Shown piece after piece: positions 1-8,802 of a stretch of 64,000 bases of DNA. Both the position numbers and the translations under genes were made by a program. The notes below the pieces were generated by a model. That model was given only the letters and a program-made list of their open reading frames with translations. It ran no database searches and was not told where the DNA came from. Where the stretch lies: positions 2,852,001 through 2,916,000 of the forward strand of contig NZ_MODU01000004.1 in assembly GCF_001885075.1 (NCBI RefSeq), in the 5' to 3' direction. Source of the DNA: Alteromonas sp. V450. GTDB lineage: Bacteria; Pseudomonadota; Gammaproteobacteria; Enterobacterales; Alteromonadaceae. Every line of letters begins with the position of its first letter. The first letter of the stretch is position 1.

Positions 1-1441
1 GCAAATACATATCGAATGAATTTCTCGGTGTCAGTGACCTGCCAACGTCTTTACTCGCAGCTTCTCGTCCCGCCCAGCGAATAGTCTTATCTTTCTGTTC
101 TCTGAACCATACCGTGTAATAGCCTAACTTTGCTGATACACACGAAATATACATACCGCGAATACCGTTGAGATTACAGTTTTCAGATACCTCATCACCT
201 AGCCGATTTATCGAAATCGATTGCTCTGACTGAGATACAGCAAATCTTTCTAAGAGCTTTACCAACGTTGGCTCGGATGGCGTTTTACCTACTAAATAAT
301 TTCCGGTAGGGGTTATCACCGCCAGACCACACGATTCAGCCACATCTAATAAATCCTGCTCTTTTTCTCCAATCGCCTCTAACGGGTTAGAAAATGTAGT
401 AAGTTTGTGGACAATATTATTAAGCTTTCGCTGTCGTATTTGAAACTGTTCTTTCTTCCTATGCAGTGCTTTTGTATGCAGTTGCCATGCGTAGAGATGA
501 CCAAGCGACTCACACACTAAACGCTTTTTCTGGTCGATATACAATGGTGCACTATTGTGGCACGCAAGCAATCCCCAGAGTTTACCTTCAAAGACTAGTG
601 AAACCGAAAACGATGAACGCACTCCCATATTTTTTAAATACCTAATATGAATAGGCGACACCGAGCGCACCATCGACATAGACAAATCAAGTGGAGGTCT
701 GTTATCACTCTGCAAATAAGGTTGTAACCCTATAGGCGTTTCTTCTACATCGTAAACGCATCGTACTCTATTTTTTAAGTAAAGCGCTCTTGCTTGTGAT
801 GGGATATCTGAAGCAGGAAATTTAAGCCCTTTAAATGAACGTGCGGCAGGCTCCGTTGACTCACCAATGACTTCTCCGCAATAGGTTTTGTCAAATTGAT
901 AAACCATGACCGAATCGAAACCAATGTAGCGCCGAAATACCTCGGCAATAGCATCAGCAACGTCTTGAATGTCATGACAACTATCGACATCAGGCAACAA
1001 GGCTCTAATGTCAACGTCCATCGGAACCCATTGCTGGGCGGCTTCATAACTTAGTTGCGGCGTTGGCTCTAACTCGATGACCAACAACCCATTGGAATCA
1101 AAAACGACACCGCTGCCTTCTTTATCCCAGTTGTCTAACCACAGTGCATTTTCAGCAAACTTCCACTGGTAAGCGTGGCGCGTTTCTCCACCTTGAACAG
1201 CGGCATGTATCGTGTCAAATGTGTGCCCATCAGGAGCCGGAATATCAATTAACGCAGTAACTAAGGTTTCGCCAGGCACCACTTTTACTTTAAACAACTC
1301 ACCGATATTTTCGCTAACAACGTGGATAATTTTGGTTGTCGGGTCTATCGCTATAACGTAACCAAAGCTCTGCACACTTTCAATTAAGTGAATTGCTTCA
1401 TCCTCACAGTTTTGAAGCGATGCGTTGTGTATTCCGTTCAT
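1..1441 (-). CDS. Bacteriophytochrome photosensory module (partial, C-terminus beyond window)
   Basis: Red/far-red photoreceptor, read as 480 residues from ATG at 1441 with no stop before the window edge. Domain order is PAS (about 10-110), GAF (about 140-310) and PHY (about 325-480). Cys12 in SLQNCEDEAIHLIE sits where bacteriophytochromes attach biliverdin. The GAF domain has the hallmark PASDIP and SPIHIRYLKNMGV. The PHY tongue shows WAG and PRNSF. The output domain lies outside the window; in this family it is usually a histidine kinase or a GGDEF/EAL unit, so the output is not known here. Family identity is firm; photochemistry is inferred from the retained cysteine. Confidence 0.93.
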   Translation of the reverse strand, partial: MNGIHNASLQNCEDEAIHLIESVQSFGYVIAIDPTTKIIHVVSENIGELFKVKVVPGETLVTALIDIPAPDGHTFDTIHAAVQGGETRHAYQWKFAENALWLDNWDKEGSGVVFDSNGLLVIELEPTPQLSYEAAQQWVPMDVDIRALLPDVDSCHDIQDVADAIAEVFRRYIGFDSVMVYQFDKTYCGEVIGESTEPAARSFKGLKFPASDIPSQARALYLKNRVRCVYDVEETPIGLQPYLQSDNRPPLDLSMSMVRSVSPIHIRYLKNMGVRSSFSVSLVFEGKLWGLLACHNSAPLYIDQKKRLVCESLGHLYAWQLHTKALHRKKEQFQIRQRKLNNIVHKLTTFSNPLEAIGEKEQDLLDVAESCGLAVITPTGNYLVGKTPSEPTLVKLLERFAVSQSEQSISINRLGDEVSENCNLNGIRGMYISCVSAKLGYYTVWFREQKDKTIRWAGREAASKDVGRSLTPRNSFDMYL

Positions 1442-1616
1442 GATTTCTACCGTAAGGGAAAATTACGTTAAATGCTTTTTACATTACCACAATTAGATTC
1501 TAAAACACTATTTTCTATGATTTTTTGACAACAACACGATGAATTTTAAGGTGATTTTTTTCAGCTTAAACAAATGCTTTTGACTCGTCGATTTTCTTAC
1601 ACTTTTGTTAGTAATC

Positions 1617-1644
1617 TTGATCTAGCGCAATCTTTTGGTATAAA
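1617..1644 (+). promoter_or_regulatory. Sigma70-type promoter of the GbsR-cydAB operon
   Basis: TTGATC, a 16-nt spacer and TATAAA, with a TGG just before the -10 (extended -10). The expected start point falls inside the inverted repeat that follows. Prediction by pattern only. Confidence 0.6.
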
Positions 1645-1645
1645 C

Positions 1646-1663
1646 TTTCAGTAATTTCTGAAA
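1646..1663 (+). promoter_or_regulatory. Inverted repeat, candidate autoregulatory operator
   Basis: TTTCAG and CTGAAA flank a 6-nt spacer (perfect 6-bp arms). The repeat lies directly behind the predicted -10 box and 17 nt before the regulator's start codon. A dimeric winged-helix regulator bound here would block its own promoter. The function is inferred from position and symmetry. Confidence 0.45.
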
Positions 1664-1679
1664 CTTCTGGAAAAATATA

Positions 1680-2237
1680 ATGAAAATGACGCCCTTGATT
1701 ACATCCGCAGTTATGCATTTTGGCGAAATGGGAAGCCGCTGGGGCTTCAATAGGACAGTTGGGCAGATTCTAGCCGTAATCGTACTCAATGATGAGCCTA
1801 TCTCAGCGCAAGAAATTGCCGATGCACTTAATATTTCGCGAGGAAACACCAGCATGGGGCTGAAAGAACTTCAGTCATGGCGCCTTGTTAAACAGCACCA
1901 TGTTCCTGGTGAGAGAAAAGAGTTTTTTATTCCTGCTGGTGATATTTGGACGCTAGCAAACAGAGTATTTGAAGAGCGCAGAAAGAGGGAAATAGACCCA
2001 ACTATGAGCCTTTTACGTGACTTATTACTCGATGCGCCCGCTAACGAAAAAGAGGCAAATGCACAACATAAACTGAACGAAATTCACGATTTACTCGAAT
2101 CAATTACGGCATGGTCTGAAGAGCTTCAAAATCTTGGGCCTGAAAAGTTAAACACGTTGATGAAGTTGGGTTCTGGCGTGGGCCGTATGCTTGAGCTTAA
2201 GGACAAGCTACTTCCGGGGAAAAACAGCGTTAACTAA
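1680..2237 (+). CDS. GbsR/MarR-family transcriptional regulator
   Basis: A 185-residue winged-helix regulator of the GbsR branch of the MarR superfamily. The N-terminal half holds the HTH (EIADALNISRGNTSMGLKEL, about 43-62), followed by the wing (VPGERKEFFIP). The C-terminal half is helical and probably dimerises. It ends 11 bp before the cytochrome bd genes, which points to local control of that oxidase. The signal it senses is not visible. A promoter and an inverted repeat lie just upstream, suggesting autoregulation. Confidence 0.8.
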   Translation: MKMTPLITSAVMHFGEMGSRWGFNRTVGQILAVIVLNDEPISAQEIADALNISRGNTSMGLKELQSWRLVKQHHVPGERKEFFIPAGDIWTLANRVFEERRKREIDPTMSLLRDLLLDAPANEKEANAQHKLNEIHDLLESITAWSEELQNLGPEKLNTLMKLGSGVGRMLELKDKLLPGKNSVN

Positions 2238-2248
2238 GGGGGCCTTCT

Positions 2249-3622
2249 GTGGATGCATTCTTGCTGTCTCGTTTACAATTTGCGTTAAATATTAGTTTTC
2301 ATATTTTGTTTCCAACCATAACCATGGCGATGGGCTGGTTTCTATTTTATTTTAAGCTGCGCTCTAATACTTCAGGCCACCCTGTGTGGATGCGTATGTA
2401 TCGCTTTTGGGTGCGAGTCTTTGCCCTAAGCTTCGCGTTAGGTGTGGTAAGCGGCGTCACCATGTCATTCCAATTTGGCACCAACTGGCCTGGCTTTATG
2501 GAAAAAGTAGGTAATGTAGCAGGGCCTCTGCTCGGCTACGAGGTACTCACCGCCTTCTTTTTAGAGGCCACATTTTTAGGCATCATGCTATTTGGCATAC
2601 GTCGAGTACCTAACTGGCTGCATACGGCTTCAACCCTTATTGTTGCGCTTGGTACCACAACCTCAGCGTTCTGGATATTAGCCTTAAATAGCTGGATGCA
2701 AACCCCACAGGGCTTTGAAGTGGTCGACGGTGTGGTGTATGCCACAAACTGGAAAGAAATTATCTTTAACCCATCTTTCCCTTACCGCTTTGTACATATG
2801 ATGTTAGCGTCTGGACTGACAGCCAGCTTCCTGATAGCTGGGCTTTCGGCCTACCGCATGCTGAAAGGCGACGACAAGCTAGCGCCCAAACTCGCTTTAA
2901 AAACAGCCACCTATACGGCGGCAGTGTTAATTCCTTTGCAAATTTTTGCCGGCGACATGCATGGTCTAAATAGCCTTGAGCATCAGCCTCAGAAAGTAGC
3001 GGCAATGGAAGGACTTTGGGAAACCACTGAAGGCGCACCTTTGTTGCTTTTTGCAATTCCTGACGAAGAAAGCAAAGAAAATCATTTTGAAATTCCTATC
3101 CCTTATGGTGCAAGTTTAATTCTTACTCACGAGCTTAAGGGGGAGATTAAAGGGTTAAATGAGTTTGAAGGAGAGCATCCGCCCGTCGCACCTGTTTTCT
3201 TCGGTTTTAGGGTTATGGTAGGAATGGGCATGTTAATGCTTGCTGTGTCGTGGCTTGGCAGTCTCTATCTTATACGAAGCAAAGACTTCCCTGTTTGGCT
3301 TAAACGCACGTTTGCAGGCATGGCATTTAGTGGCTGGATTGCAACGCTAGCAGGCTGGTACGTAACGGAAATAGGCCGTCAGCCCTATTTGGTAAGCGGC
3401 GTATTAAGAACCGCTGATGCCGTTACTCAATTGCCACCGGCCAATATTGCTCTGTCGTTCACGCTCTACCTTGTTATCTATACGGTGCTTCTAATTGCAT
3501 ATATGGGAACACTTATGTTGATGTGCAGAAGAGCAGTTGAAATTGAAGAGATAACGACAGAAGAGCGGGAAGTTGCAAAGGCAAAAATGCAACCTACTGA
3601 TCCAGACCCAAGCACGGTTTAA
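2249..3622 (+). CDS. cydA: Cytochrome bd-type ubiquinol oxidase subunit I (CioA-like)
   Basis: Membrane quinol oxidase subunit carrying the haems, reducing oxygen to water. The start is GTG at 2249 behind an AAGGGGG ribosome site. Candidate haem ligands are His18 (SFHILFP), His183 (YRFVHMM) and Met323 (FRVMVG). The GRQPY motif is present near 375. At 457 residues, with a short periplasmic quinol loop after helix 5, it fits the cyanide-insensitive (CIO) branch rather than E. coli CydA with its long Q-loop. It sits 11 bp after the regulator and 11 bp before subunit II. Such oxidases support respiration under low oxygen, sulfide, cyanide or nitrosative stress; which applies here cannot be read from sequence. 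Confidence 0.93.
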   Translation: MDAFLLSRLQFALNISFHILFPTITMAMGWFLFYFKLRSNTSGHPVWMRMYRFWVRVFALSFALGVVSGVTMSFQFGTNWPGFMEKVGNVAGPLLGYEVLTAFFLEATFLGIMLFGIRRVPNWLHTASTLIVALGTTTSAFWILALNSWMQTPQGFEVVDGVVYATNWKEIIFNPSFPYRFVHMMLASGLTASFLIAGLSAYRMLKGDDKLAPKLALKTATYTAAVLIPLQIFAGDMHGLNSLEHQPQKVAAMEGLWETTEGAPLLLFAIPDEESKENHFEIPIPYGASLILTHELKGEIKGLNEFEGEHPPVAPVFFGFRVMVGMGMLMLAVSWLGSLYLIRSKDFPVWLKRTFAGMAFSGWIATLAGWYVTEIGRQPYLVSGVLRTADAVTQLPPANIALSFTLYLVIYTVLLIAYMGTLMLMCRRAVEIEEITTEEREVAKAKMQPTDPDPSTV

Positions 3623-3633
3623 GGAGAGCAAAC

Positions 3634-4641
3634 ATGTTTGAAAACGTATCAGCAGAAATGCTCGGCAATATTTATGTAGGCTTACTTGGTCTATCTGTAT
3701 TGTTGTACGCCATTTTAGATGGGTACGACTTGGGTGTAGGTGTACTTATTCCGCCAAGAACAGAAGCGTTTCGCGATGACATGATAGCCTCCATAGGGCC
3801 TTACTGGGACGCTAATGAGACGTGGCTTGTGCTCGCCATAGGTCTACTGCTCATTGCTTTCCCTGAAGCTCATAGTGAGTTTTTACAAACCTTGTACTTG
3901 CCTGCAACCTTCATGTTGCTAGGGCTTATTCTGCGGGGCGTCGCGTTCGACTTTCGTGCCAAGGTTGTACAGGTGAAAAAGCGTAAGTGGGATTTGGTAT
4001 TTAAGTACGGTTCGCTTTTGACTACCTTGGCGCAAGGTTACATGCTGGGTATCTATGTGACGGGACTTCGCACAGATATTTGGGCGCAGGGCTTTGCACT
4101 ACTCGCAGCATTTGGTGTTACGGCAGCCTATGCGTTTATAGGTTCGTGCTGGTTAATACTTAAAGGCGAAGGTGAGCTTCAACAAAAAGCGTACTACTGG
4201 GCCAGAAGAGGTTTGGGAGTGCTAGCTGTAGGGATTGTCGCGGTAAGTATCGCAAACCTAACCCTACATGATGACGTGCGAGACTTATGGTTATCTGCGC
4301 CTTGGGGCTATGTGCTTTTTGCTATTCCAGTAGCGTGTTTTGCGCTCTTAGCACTATGTGGTGTGTTGCTTAAAAAACTGCCTGATGCACAAGGGAAAGG
4401 CGAATGGCTTCCGTTCCTTATTGCCCTTCTAGTATTTTTACTTTGTTTCACCGCATTTGGCATAAGCTACTATCCGTTTATCATCCCTGGACAGATGACG
4501 GTGATGGATGCGCTTAGTGATGCAAGTTCTCTACGCTTCTTGCTCGTTGGCGTAGTTATTGTTGTACCTATTATTTTGGCTTATACGGCCATGGTATATA
4601 AGATATTCTCCGGTAAATCAGAGAAGCTTTCTTACTACTAG
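3634..4641 (+). CDS. cydB: Cytochrome bd-type ubiquinol oxidase subunit II (CioB-like)
   Basis: A 335-residue polytopic membrane protein of the CydB/CioB family, partner of the preceding subunit. The N-terminus contains the typical LDGYDLGVG, and GPYWDANETWLVLA follows near residue 55, both strongly conserved. An AAGGAGAG ribosome site precedes the ATG. No cydX-like small subunit could be found in the following 300 bp, and no cydDC exporter is nearby, which again fits the CIO type. A large palindrome follows 45 bp downstream. Confidence 0.93.
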   Translation: MFENVSAEMLGNIYVGLLGLSVLLYAILDGYDLGVGVLIPPRTEAFRDDMIASIGPYWDANETWLVLAIGLLLIAFPEAHSEFLQTLYLPATFMLLGLILRGVAFDFRAKVVQVKKRKWDLVFKYGSLLTTLAQGYMLGIYVTGLRTDIWAQGFALLAAFGVTAAYAFIGSCWLILKGEGELQQKAYYWARRGLGVLAVGIVAVSIANLTLHDDVRDLWLSAPWGYVLFAIPVACFALLALCGVLLKKLPDAQGKGEWLPFLIALLVFLLCFTAFGISYYPFIIPGQMTVMDALSDASSLRFLLVGVVIVVPIILAYTAMVYKIFSGKSEKLSYY

Positions 4642-4686
4642 CCTTCGTCGATGGGATCGCAGCAGATCTCAATTACTTGAAACAAT

Positions 4687-4719
4687 AGTGAACATCATTG
4701 AAATTCAATGGTGTTCACT
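4687..4719. repeat. Near-perfect 16+16 bp palindrome after cydB
   Basis: AGTGAACATCATTGAA, one A, then TTCAATGGTGTTCACT. The arms match at 15 of 16 positions and the exception pairs as G-U in RNA. No U-run follows, so it is not a standard intrinsic terminator. It may stabilise the cydAB mRNA end, act as an operator, or be a cruciform. Confidence 0.75.
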
Positions 4720-4967
4720 TTCTATTCAGCGCTATACTAGATGCTATACATTGCGAGTTTCTTGCGGTTCCCGACGTCTTTCCTGTGCTTGGGGCATTTG
4801 CGGCGACCAGTATCCCCAATCCACGAACTCGATCTGAAAACCTGCGATCAAAGTATGATCCTTTTCCTCGAACAATGTATACCAATGAGTAGAGGACGTT
4901 TAGCGTTCGCTAGTCTACCCTTAAAGTGTGATCAAAATTTAAACGTTACTTACCGTTAAATATTTTG
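4720..4967. other. Intergenic stretch without a supported gene
   Basis: Overlapping short ATG-started frames exist here but none has a ribosome site, a recognisable protein or consistent codon use. The last 40 bp are AT-rich and lead into the promoter at 4968. Confidence 0.5.
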
Positions 4968-4996
4968 TTGACATCAAACTGTAATATTACTATATT
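4968..4996 (+). promoter_or_regulatory. Strong sigma70 promoter of the small gene at 5034
   Basis: Consensus TTGACA, an exact 17-nt spacer, then TATATT. The predicted start lies near 5003, giving a leader of about 30 nt. An imperfect inverted repeat around ATTTAAACG and CGTTAAAT precedes the -35. Confidence 0.75.
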
Positions 4997-5033
4997 TTAT
5001 TTGGGGCAATTTTTAGTAGAAGGAGCCAATACC

Positions 5034-5198
5034 ATGGAAAATGTATTCCATTCGTTCTCACGGTTCTTCAAGCGCGCGCACCCCTACACAGTCGCTCACT
5101 ATATCGGCCGTAAAAATGCGCAGCGTATCTTAGGATGTAAAATCAAAAAGAAATCCAAGATATTCGCCGACCAGCACGTTGAAGACCAAAATCATTAA
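5034..5198 (+). CDS. Small basic protein of unknown function (54 aa)
   Basis: Start at ATG 5034, set by the ribosome site GAAGGAG 8 nt upstream. The same frame has an earlier ATG at 4965, but that would lie on the promoter. The product is strongly basic in its middle (FFKRAH, GRKNAQR, KIKKKSK) with one cysteine, no signal peptide and no membrane segment, so it is probably cytosolic and may bind nucleic acid or the ribosome (inference). It is a complete single-gene unit with consensus promoter, good ribosome site and strong terminator. I do not recognise a family. Confidence 0.7.
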   Translation: MENVFHSFSRFFKRAHPYTVAHYIGRKNAQRILGCKIKKKSKIFADQHVEDQNH

Positions 5199-5203
5199 TT
5201 TAT

Positions 5204-5235
5204 ATGGGGCCCGTCAAACCGGCCCCATTTTTTTT
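5204..5235. terminator. Intrinsic terminator, shared by convergent genes
   Basis: ATGGGGCC, a 9-nt loop, GGCCCCAT and a run of eight T. It ends the small gene at 5034, and overlaps the stop of the convergent Lrp-type gene. Confidence 0.88.
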
Positions 5236-5716
5236 ACATATGATTAAGCGGAACAGAGGTTGTGTACTTTATCTGCTCCATCGCAAAACTAGACGTGACG
5301 TCCGAAAATTCTATACCGTTAACCAATCGCTTATAGAAGTGATCAAAGCAATCCATATCGGTGACGAGTACTTTTAACAAGTAATCGTATTCCCCTGACA
5401 TACGATAACATTCAACAACCTCATCAAATGACGCCGCGTGTTTGGCAAAGTTTGCCAACCACTTCCCATCGTGTCTTCCAGCTTTCACCTGAACGAATAC
5501 TGTCATCGCAAGGCCCAGCTGTTTTCCTTGCAATAATGCCACACGCTTAGAAATCACGCCCTTTTCTTCTAGCTTTTGAATTCGGCGCCAGCAAGGTGTA
5601 ACCGTAAGCCCGACTTGCTCGGCAATTTCCGCGACAGGCGTGTCAGCGTTATTCTGTAGCATGGCCAAAATGGCTTTATCTATTGTGTCTATGCCGTTTG
5701 TTTTTTCACTACGCAT
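5234..5716 (-). CDS. Lrp/AsnC-family transcriptional regulator
   Basis: A 160-residue feast/famine regulator. The N-terminal HTH (about 12-60: DKAILAMLQNNADTPVAEIA, then VTPCWRRIQKLEEKGVI) is followed by a RAM/AsnC ligand domain (about 75-150: GEYDYLLKVLVTDMDCFDHF). Members bind amino acids and control amino-acid or branched-chain acid metabolism. No adjacent metabolic gene suggests the regulon. It is a stand-alone unit that converges on the small gene at 5034. Confidence 0.88.
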   Translation of the reverse strand: MRSEKTNGIDTIDKAILAMLQNNADTPVAEIAEQVGLTVTPCWRRIQKLEEKGVISKRVALLQGKQLGLAMTVFVQVKAGRHDGKWLANFAKHAASFDEVVECYRMSGEYDYLLKVLVTDMDCFDHFYKRLVNGIEFSDVTSSFAMEQIKYTTSVPLNHM

Positions 5717-5830
5717 AGTGAACTGCTACCCTTTTTTAATATATTACGTTTTCGGGAAATTGCGTTAGGTCACTTACTTTTAGCGTTGCGATTTAAAAGC
5801 GCTTTTAGTTCTGCTAGCTAACACTATGGC

Positions 5831-6457
5831 CTAAAGCCACCAAGGCTGGTTAAAATCTACATTTTCCGGTGCAATTTCGTATTGAAAGGGAGGTGTAAAT
5901 GCATCCCAAAAAGCATCGCGTAAGTCTTCATCTAATATAGTCAGATTGCCGGCGTCGCGATAACGAGATAACACTTTATTATAAGCGTCAATCGGCATTT
6001 GAGGGTTAGACTGGCGGAAGATAACACGGCCTCCAAACTCTTCATACATCGCTTTTTCCGTTTGAAATTGTATAACTTGCTTGGTCGCTATCTCTTCAAT
6101 GGGTTTCGTTGCAGTTTTACTTGAAACCTGATCTTCAAACTTCTCAATAAACTTGCCTACTAGTGCTTGATTTACAGTAATGCCCTTTTGCTTTGCGTAG
6201 TCTTCTAATACAAGTTCATAGATTCTGTTAGACGCATTTACACGGGCTACGTAATTAAGCATATCCGTGTAATTATCTTTCGCTTGCTGCTTTAAGTTTT
6301 TACGCTCTTCATCGCTGGGCATAATATCTGTCATACGGATTTCGGTATTTAGTACCTTCGCCAGAACACCTTGATCATTTACTTGAGCCGCAAAAATTAG
6401 GTTTGAACACAGAAAAAATAGTGCAGTAGTCAATAGAGTTCGAATAGTTAATGTCAT
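5831..6457 (-). CDS. Secreted protein, possibly SurA/PpiC-like N-terminal fold
   Basis: A 208-residue protein with a clear signal peptide (TLLTTALFFLCSNLIFAAQ, cleavage near 24). The mature part is helical and charged. Its start, QVNDQGVLAKVLNTEIRMTD, loosely resembles the N-terminal segment of SurA/PpiC periplasmic chaperones, but there is no parvulin isomerase domain. Treat it as a hypothetical periplasmic protein; the chaperone idea is weak. It is a single gene with no operon partner. Confidence 0.65.
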   Translation of the reverse strand: MTLTIRTLLTTALFFLCSNLIFAAQVNDQGVLAKVLNTEIRMTDIMPSDEERKNLKQQAKDNYTDMLNYVARVNASNRIYELVLEDYAKQKGITVNQALVGKFIEKFEDQVSSKTATKPIEEIATKQVIQFQTEKAMYEEFGGRVIFRQSNPQMPIDAYNKVLSRYRDAGNLTILDEDLRDAFWDAFTPPFQYEIAPENVDFNQPWWL

Positions 6458-6617
6458 GCGTAAATAGCACTCCCTGAAGACGTATTCATATCAGTCGATG
6501 TTAAGAGTAAAGCACTAAATGCCATGACATCGCAATAGGGTAACAAACGGATAGGAGGAGAAATATATGTGTATAAAACACAGACAAGTAGAGCGGGTAG
6601 TTGTAGACAATAGAAAG

Positions 6618-6647
6618 AAAAACGGCGGTCAAATGACCGCCGTTTTT
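6618..6647 (-). terminator. Intrinsic terminator of the cold-shock gene
   Basis: AAAAACGGCGGTC, loop of 4, GACCGCCGTTTTT, beginning 7 bp past the csp stop on the minus strand. Confidence 0.88.
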
Positions 6648-6653
6648 GAATTC

Positions 6654-6863
6654 TTAGATAGCTTGCACGTTAGCAGCTTGAAGACCTTTTTGACCTTCTT
6701 CAACTTCAAATTCTACTCGCTGACCTTCTGGAAGCGTTTTGTAACCGTCAGAGATGATCGCACGGAAATGAACGAATACGTCCTTACCGCCGTTATCTTG
6801 AGTTAGGAAACCGTAACCTTTATCAGCGTTGAACCACTTAACTGTGCCTGTAACTTTAGACAT
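6654..6863 (-). CDS. csp: Cold-shock domain protein (CspA family)
   Basis: A 69-residue single-OB-fold protein that binds single-stranded RNA/DNA. RNP1 (KGYGFLTQ, 15-22) and RNP2 (DVFVHFRAI, 28-36) are intact. Length and sequence match bacterial CspA-type RNA chaperones, in particular the CspD-like/CspE-like proteins common in marine gammaproteobacteria. It is monocistronic with a long upstream gap, as is usual for genes controlled through their 5' leader. Confidence 0.95.
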   Translation of the reverse strand: MSKVTGTVKWFNADKGYGFLTQDNGGKDVFVHFRAIISDGYKTLPEGQRVEFEVEEGQKGLQAANVQAI

Positions 6864-7156
6864 GTCGTATAGACCTCAAATATCGTATTAAATTGCGCAT
6901 AAGCGCGTGTAACAAAGTTCTTTAGAGTCTTTAAATTGGCGGAGTATTGGGTCTTACTTACGAATGGACAAACAACTTACAACAAATTACCGGGTAACTC
7001 GAGTGGTTTAACATATAGCAAATAATACAAAATCGCGTCTATTTAAAGACTTTGGCTTAAAGCCACAGCCACTATAACACTCTTCGGGACGATTAATATA
7101 CAAATTAATTGATAAACTACGGATTTCATAAATATTTCACCGTAGCGTAACAAAAA
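6864..7156 (-). other. Long upstream region of csp, probable 5' leader
   Basis: About 290 bp without a gene separate csp from ubiB. Csp genes typically carry leaders of 100-200 nt that fold differently in the cold. Read on the minus strand, the region contains no clear consensus promoter that I could fix, and no open frame. Confidence 0.4.
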
Positions 7157-8785
7157 TCAAAGCCCTTTTCTCCACGCCGCATACCAACAAATCGCGCCGA
7201 TCAGGCCGGAAAATGTTGGGAAATACCATGATAGTTCATACATTGGCAGTATCGCAGTCATTAACACAAAGGTCGCTCCAACTACACTCAGATGAGTGGT
7301 CTGAGTTGTTTTCTTTTGCTCCTGAAGTATAGCCAAGTGCGCTCGTTGCTGCTGAAGTGGTTGACGTTTCATCTGCTGTAAACCGTCGTAAAGCAGGTCT
7401 GGCATTTCGGGAAGCTTTTCCGACCAAAAGGGTAAATTGTCTTTTACTTTTCCTATCATGGCAGTGAAGCCAATCTGCTCTTTCATCCAGTTTTCAAGAA
7501 ACGGCTTAGCGGTCTTCCATAAATCAAGCTGAGGATACAGCTGACGCCCTAAGCCTTCGATATACAACAGCGTTTTCTGCAGAAGTACGAGCTGGGGTTG
7601 TACCACCATATTGAAGCGTCGTGCTGTATTAAATAGCTGCAGCAGCACGTTACCAAAGGATATTTCTGCTAGTGGCTTTTGGAAAATAGGCTCGCAGACC
7701 GTACGAATGGCCATTTCGAACTCATCAATATTAGTATCTTGCGGCACCCAGCCTGAATCGGCATGAAGCTGTGCAACTTTGCGGTAGTCGCGATTAAAAA
7801 AGGCGATAAAATTTTCCGCCAAATAGCGCTTATCTTCGCGATTGAGTGTACCCACAATACCAAAATCGATGGCGATATATTTTGGATTTTCAGGGTGTTC
7901 GGTTGATACAAAAATATTGCCCGGGTGCATGTCTGCATGGAAAAAACTGTCGCGAAATACCTGAGTGAAGAATACTTCAACACCGCGCTCAGCCAGTTTT
8001 TTCATGTTGGTATTTTGGGTAAGTAAAGCGTCGATATTCGAAATTGGCAAACCATAAATACGCTCCATTACCAATACATTACTGCGACAATAGTCACTGT
8101 AAATTTTAGGTACGTACAAGGCGTCTGAGCCCTCAAAGTTACGACCTAGCTGGATACCATTTGCAGACTCACGCAGCAGATCGAGTTCATCCACTATGGT
8201 CTTTCGGTATTCCACAACCACTTCAACAGGGCGCAGCCGTTTACCATCCGGAAGCCAACGTTGAAGCACATTAGCCAAGCTAAATAGCAGCTCCATATCC
8301 GCCACAATGGTATCGCGAATGTCGGGACGCAGTACCTTTACCACAACGTCTTCGTTGTTGTGTTTTAGTTTTGCGGCATGAACTTGAGCAATAGACGCTG
8401 ACGCTAGCGGCGCTTTTTCAAATTCGCTGAATAAATCGCTTAAATCAGAAAGCCCCAACGCTTGCTTGATAATGCCTTGTGCTGCGTCTGACGAAAACGG
8501 CGGAACTTTGTCTTGTAAACGGGCCAGTTCGTTTGCAATGGCAGGGGGAAGCAAGTCGCGGCGGGTAGAGAGCATCTGTCCGAACTTAATAAAAACAGGC
8601 CCCAGGTTTTGTAGTGCAAGGGTAATACGCTCGCCGGCTGACTTGCCCTTGTGCTTGTTCCGCACCCAGAAAATGGTATGGCGCATAGCCCGCGCATACC
8701 AGGGTAACCACTTTGCTGGAATAAGTTCGTCTAAGCCGTGTTCCAACAATACCTTGTTAATTCGGTATAACCTAACAATACGCAT
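7157..8785 (-). CDS. ubiB: UbiB, atypical kinase-like ubiquinone biosynthesis protein
   Basis: A 542-residue ABC1/ADCK-family protein needed for coenzyme Q synthesis; it is thought to be an ATPase that helps extract lipid intermediates for the Ubi complex. It shows the family KxGQ-type motif ([16 protein letters not shown], about 65-80), the alanine-rich loop ([11 protein letters not shown]), the catalytic [10 protein letters not shown] and the metal-binding DFGIVG. Two C-terminal membrane helices end the protein. It is the last gene of ubiE-ubiJ-ubiB, 17 bp after ubiJ. Confidence 0.96.
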   Translation of the reverse strand: MRIVRLYRINKVLLEHGLDELIPAKWLPWYARAMRHTIFWVRNKHKGKSAGERITLALQNLGPVFIKFGQMLSTRRDLLPPAIANELARLQDKVPPFSSDAAQGIIKQALGLSDLSDLFSEFEKAPLASASIAQVHAAKLKHNNEDVVVKVLRPDIRDTIVADMELLFSLANVLQRWLPDGKRLRPVEVVVEYRKTIVDELDLLRESANGIQLGRNFEGSDALYVPKIYSDYCRSNVLVMERIYGLPISNIDALLTQNTNMKKLAERGVEVFFTQVFRDSFFHADMHPGNIFVSTEHPENPKYIAIDFGIVGTLNREDKRYLAENFIAFFNRDYRKVAQLHADSGWVPQDTNIDEFEMAIRTVCEPIFQKPLAEISFGNVLLQLFNTARRFNMVVQPQLVLLQKTLLYIEGLGRQLYPQLDLWKTAKPFLENWMKEQIGFTAMIGKVKDNLPFWSEKLPEMPDLLYDGLQQMKRQPLQQQRAHLAILQEQKKTTQTTHLSVVGATFVLMTAILPMYELSWYFPTFSGLIGAICWYAAWRKGL

Positions 8786-8802
8786 TTATGAGCCTGTTTC
8801 TC

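Noticed and set aside
4741..4959. 72-codon plus frame after cydB
   Set aside because: No ribosome site; overlapping frames equally open; not cydX-like.
6553..6806. A strong ribosome site (AGGAGGAG) 6 nt before ATG 6567, opening a 79-codon frame
   Set aside because: The frame runs through the csp terminator and then antisense to csp; its product looks like a shadow. Probably chance.
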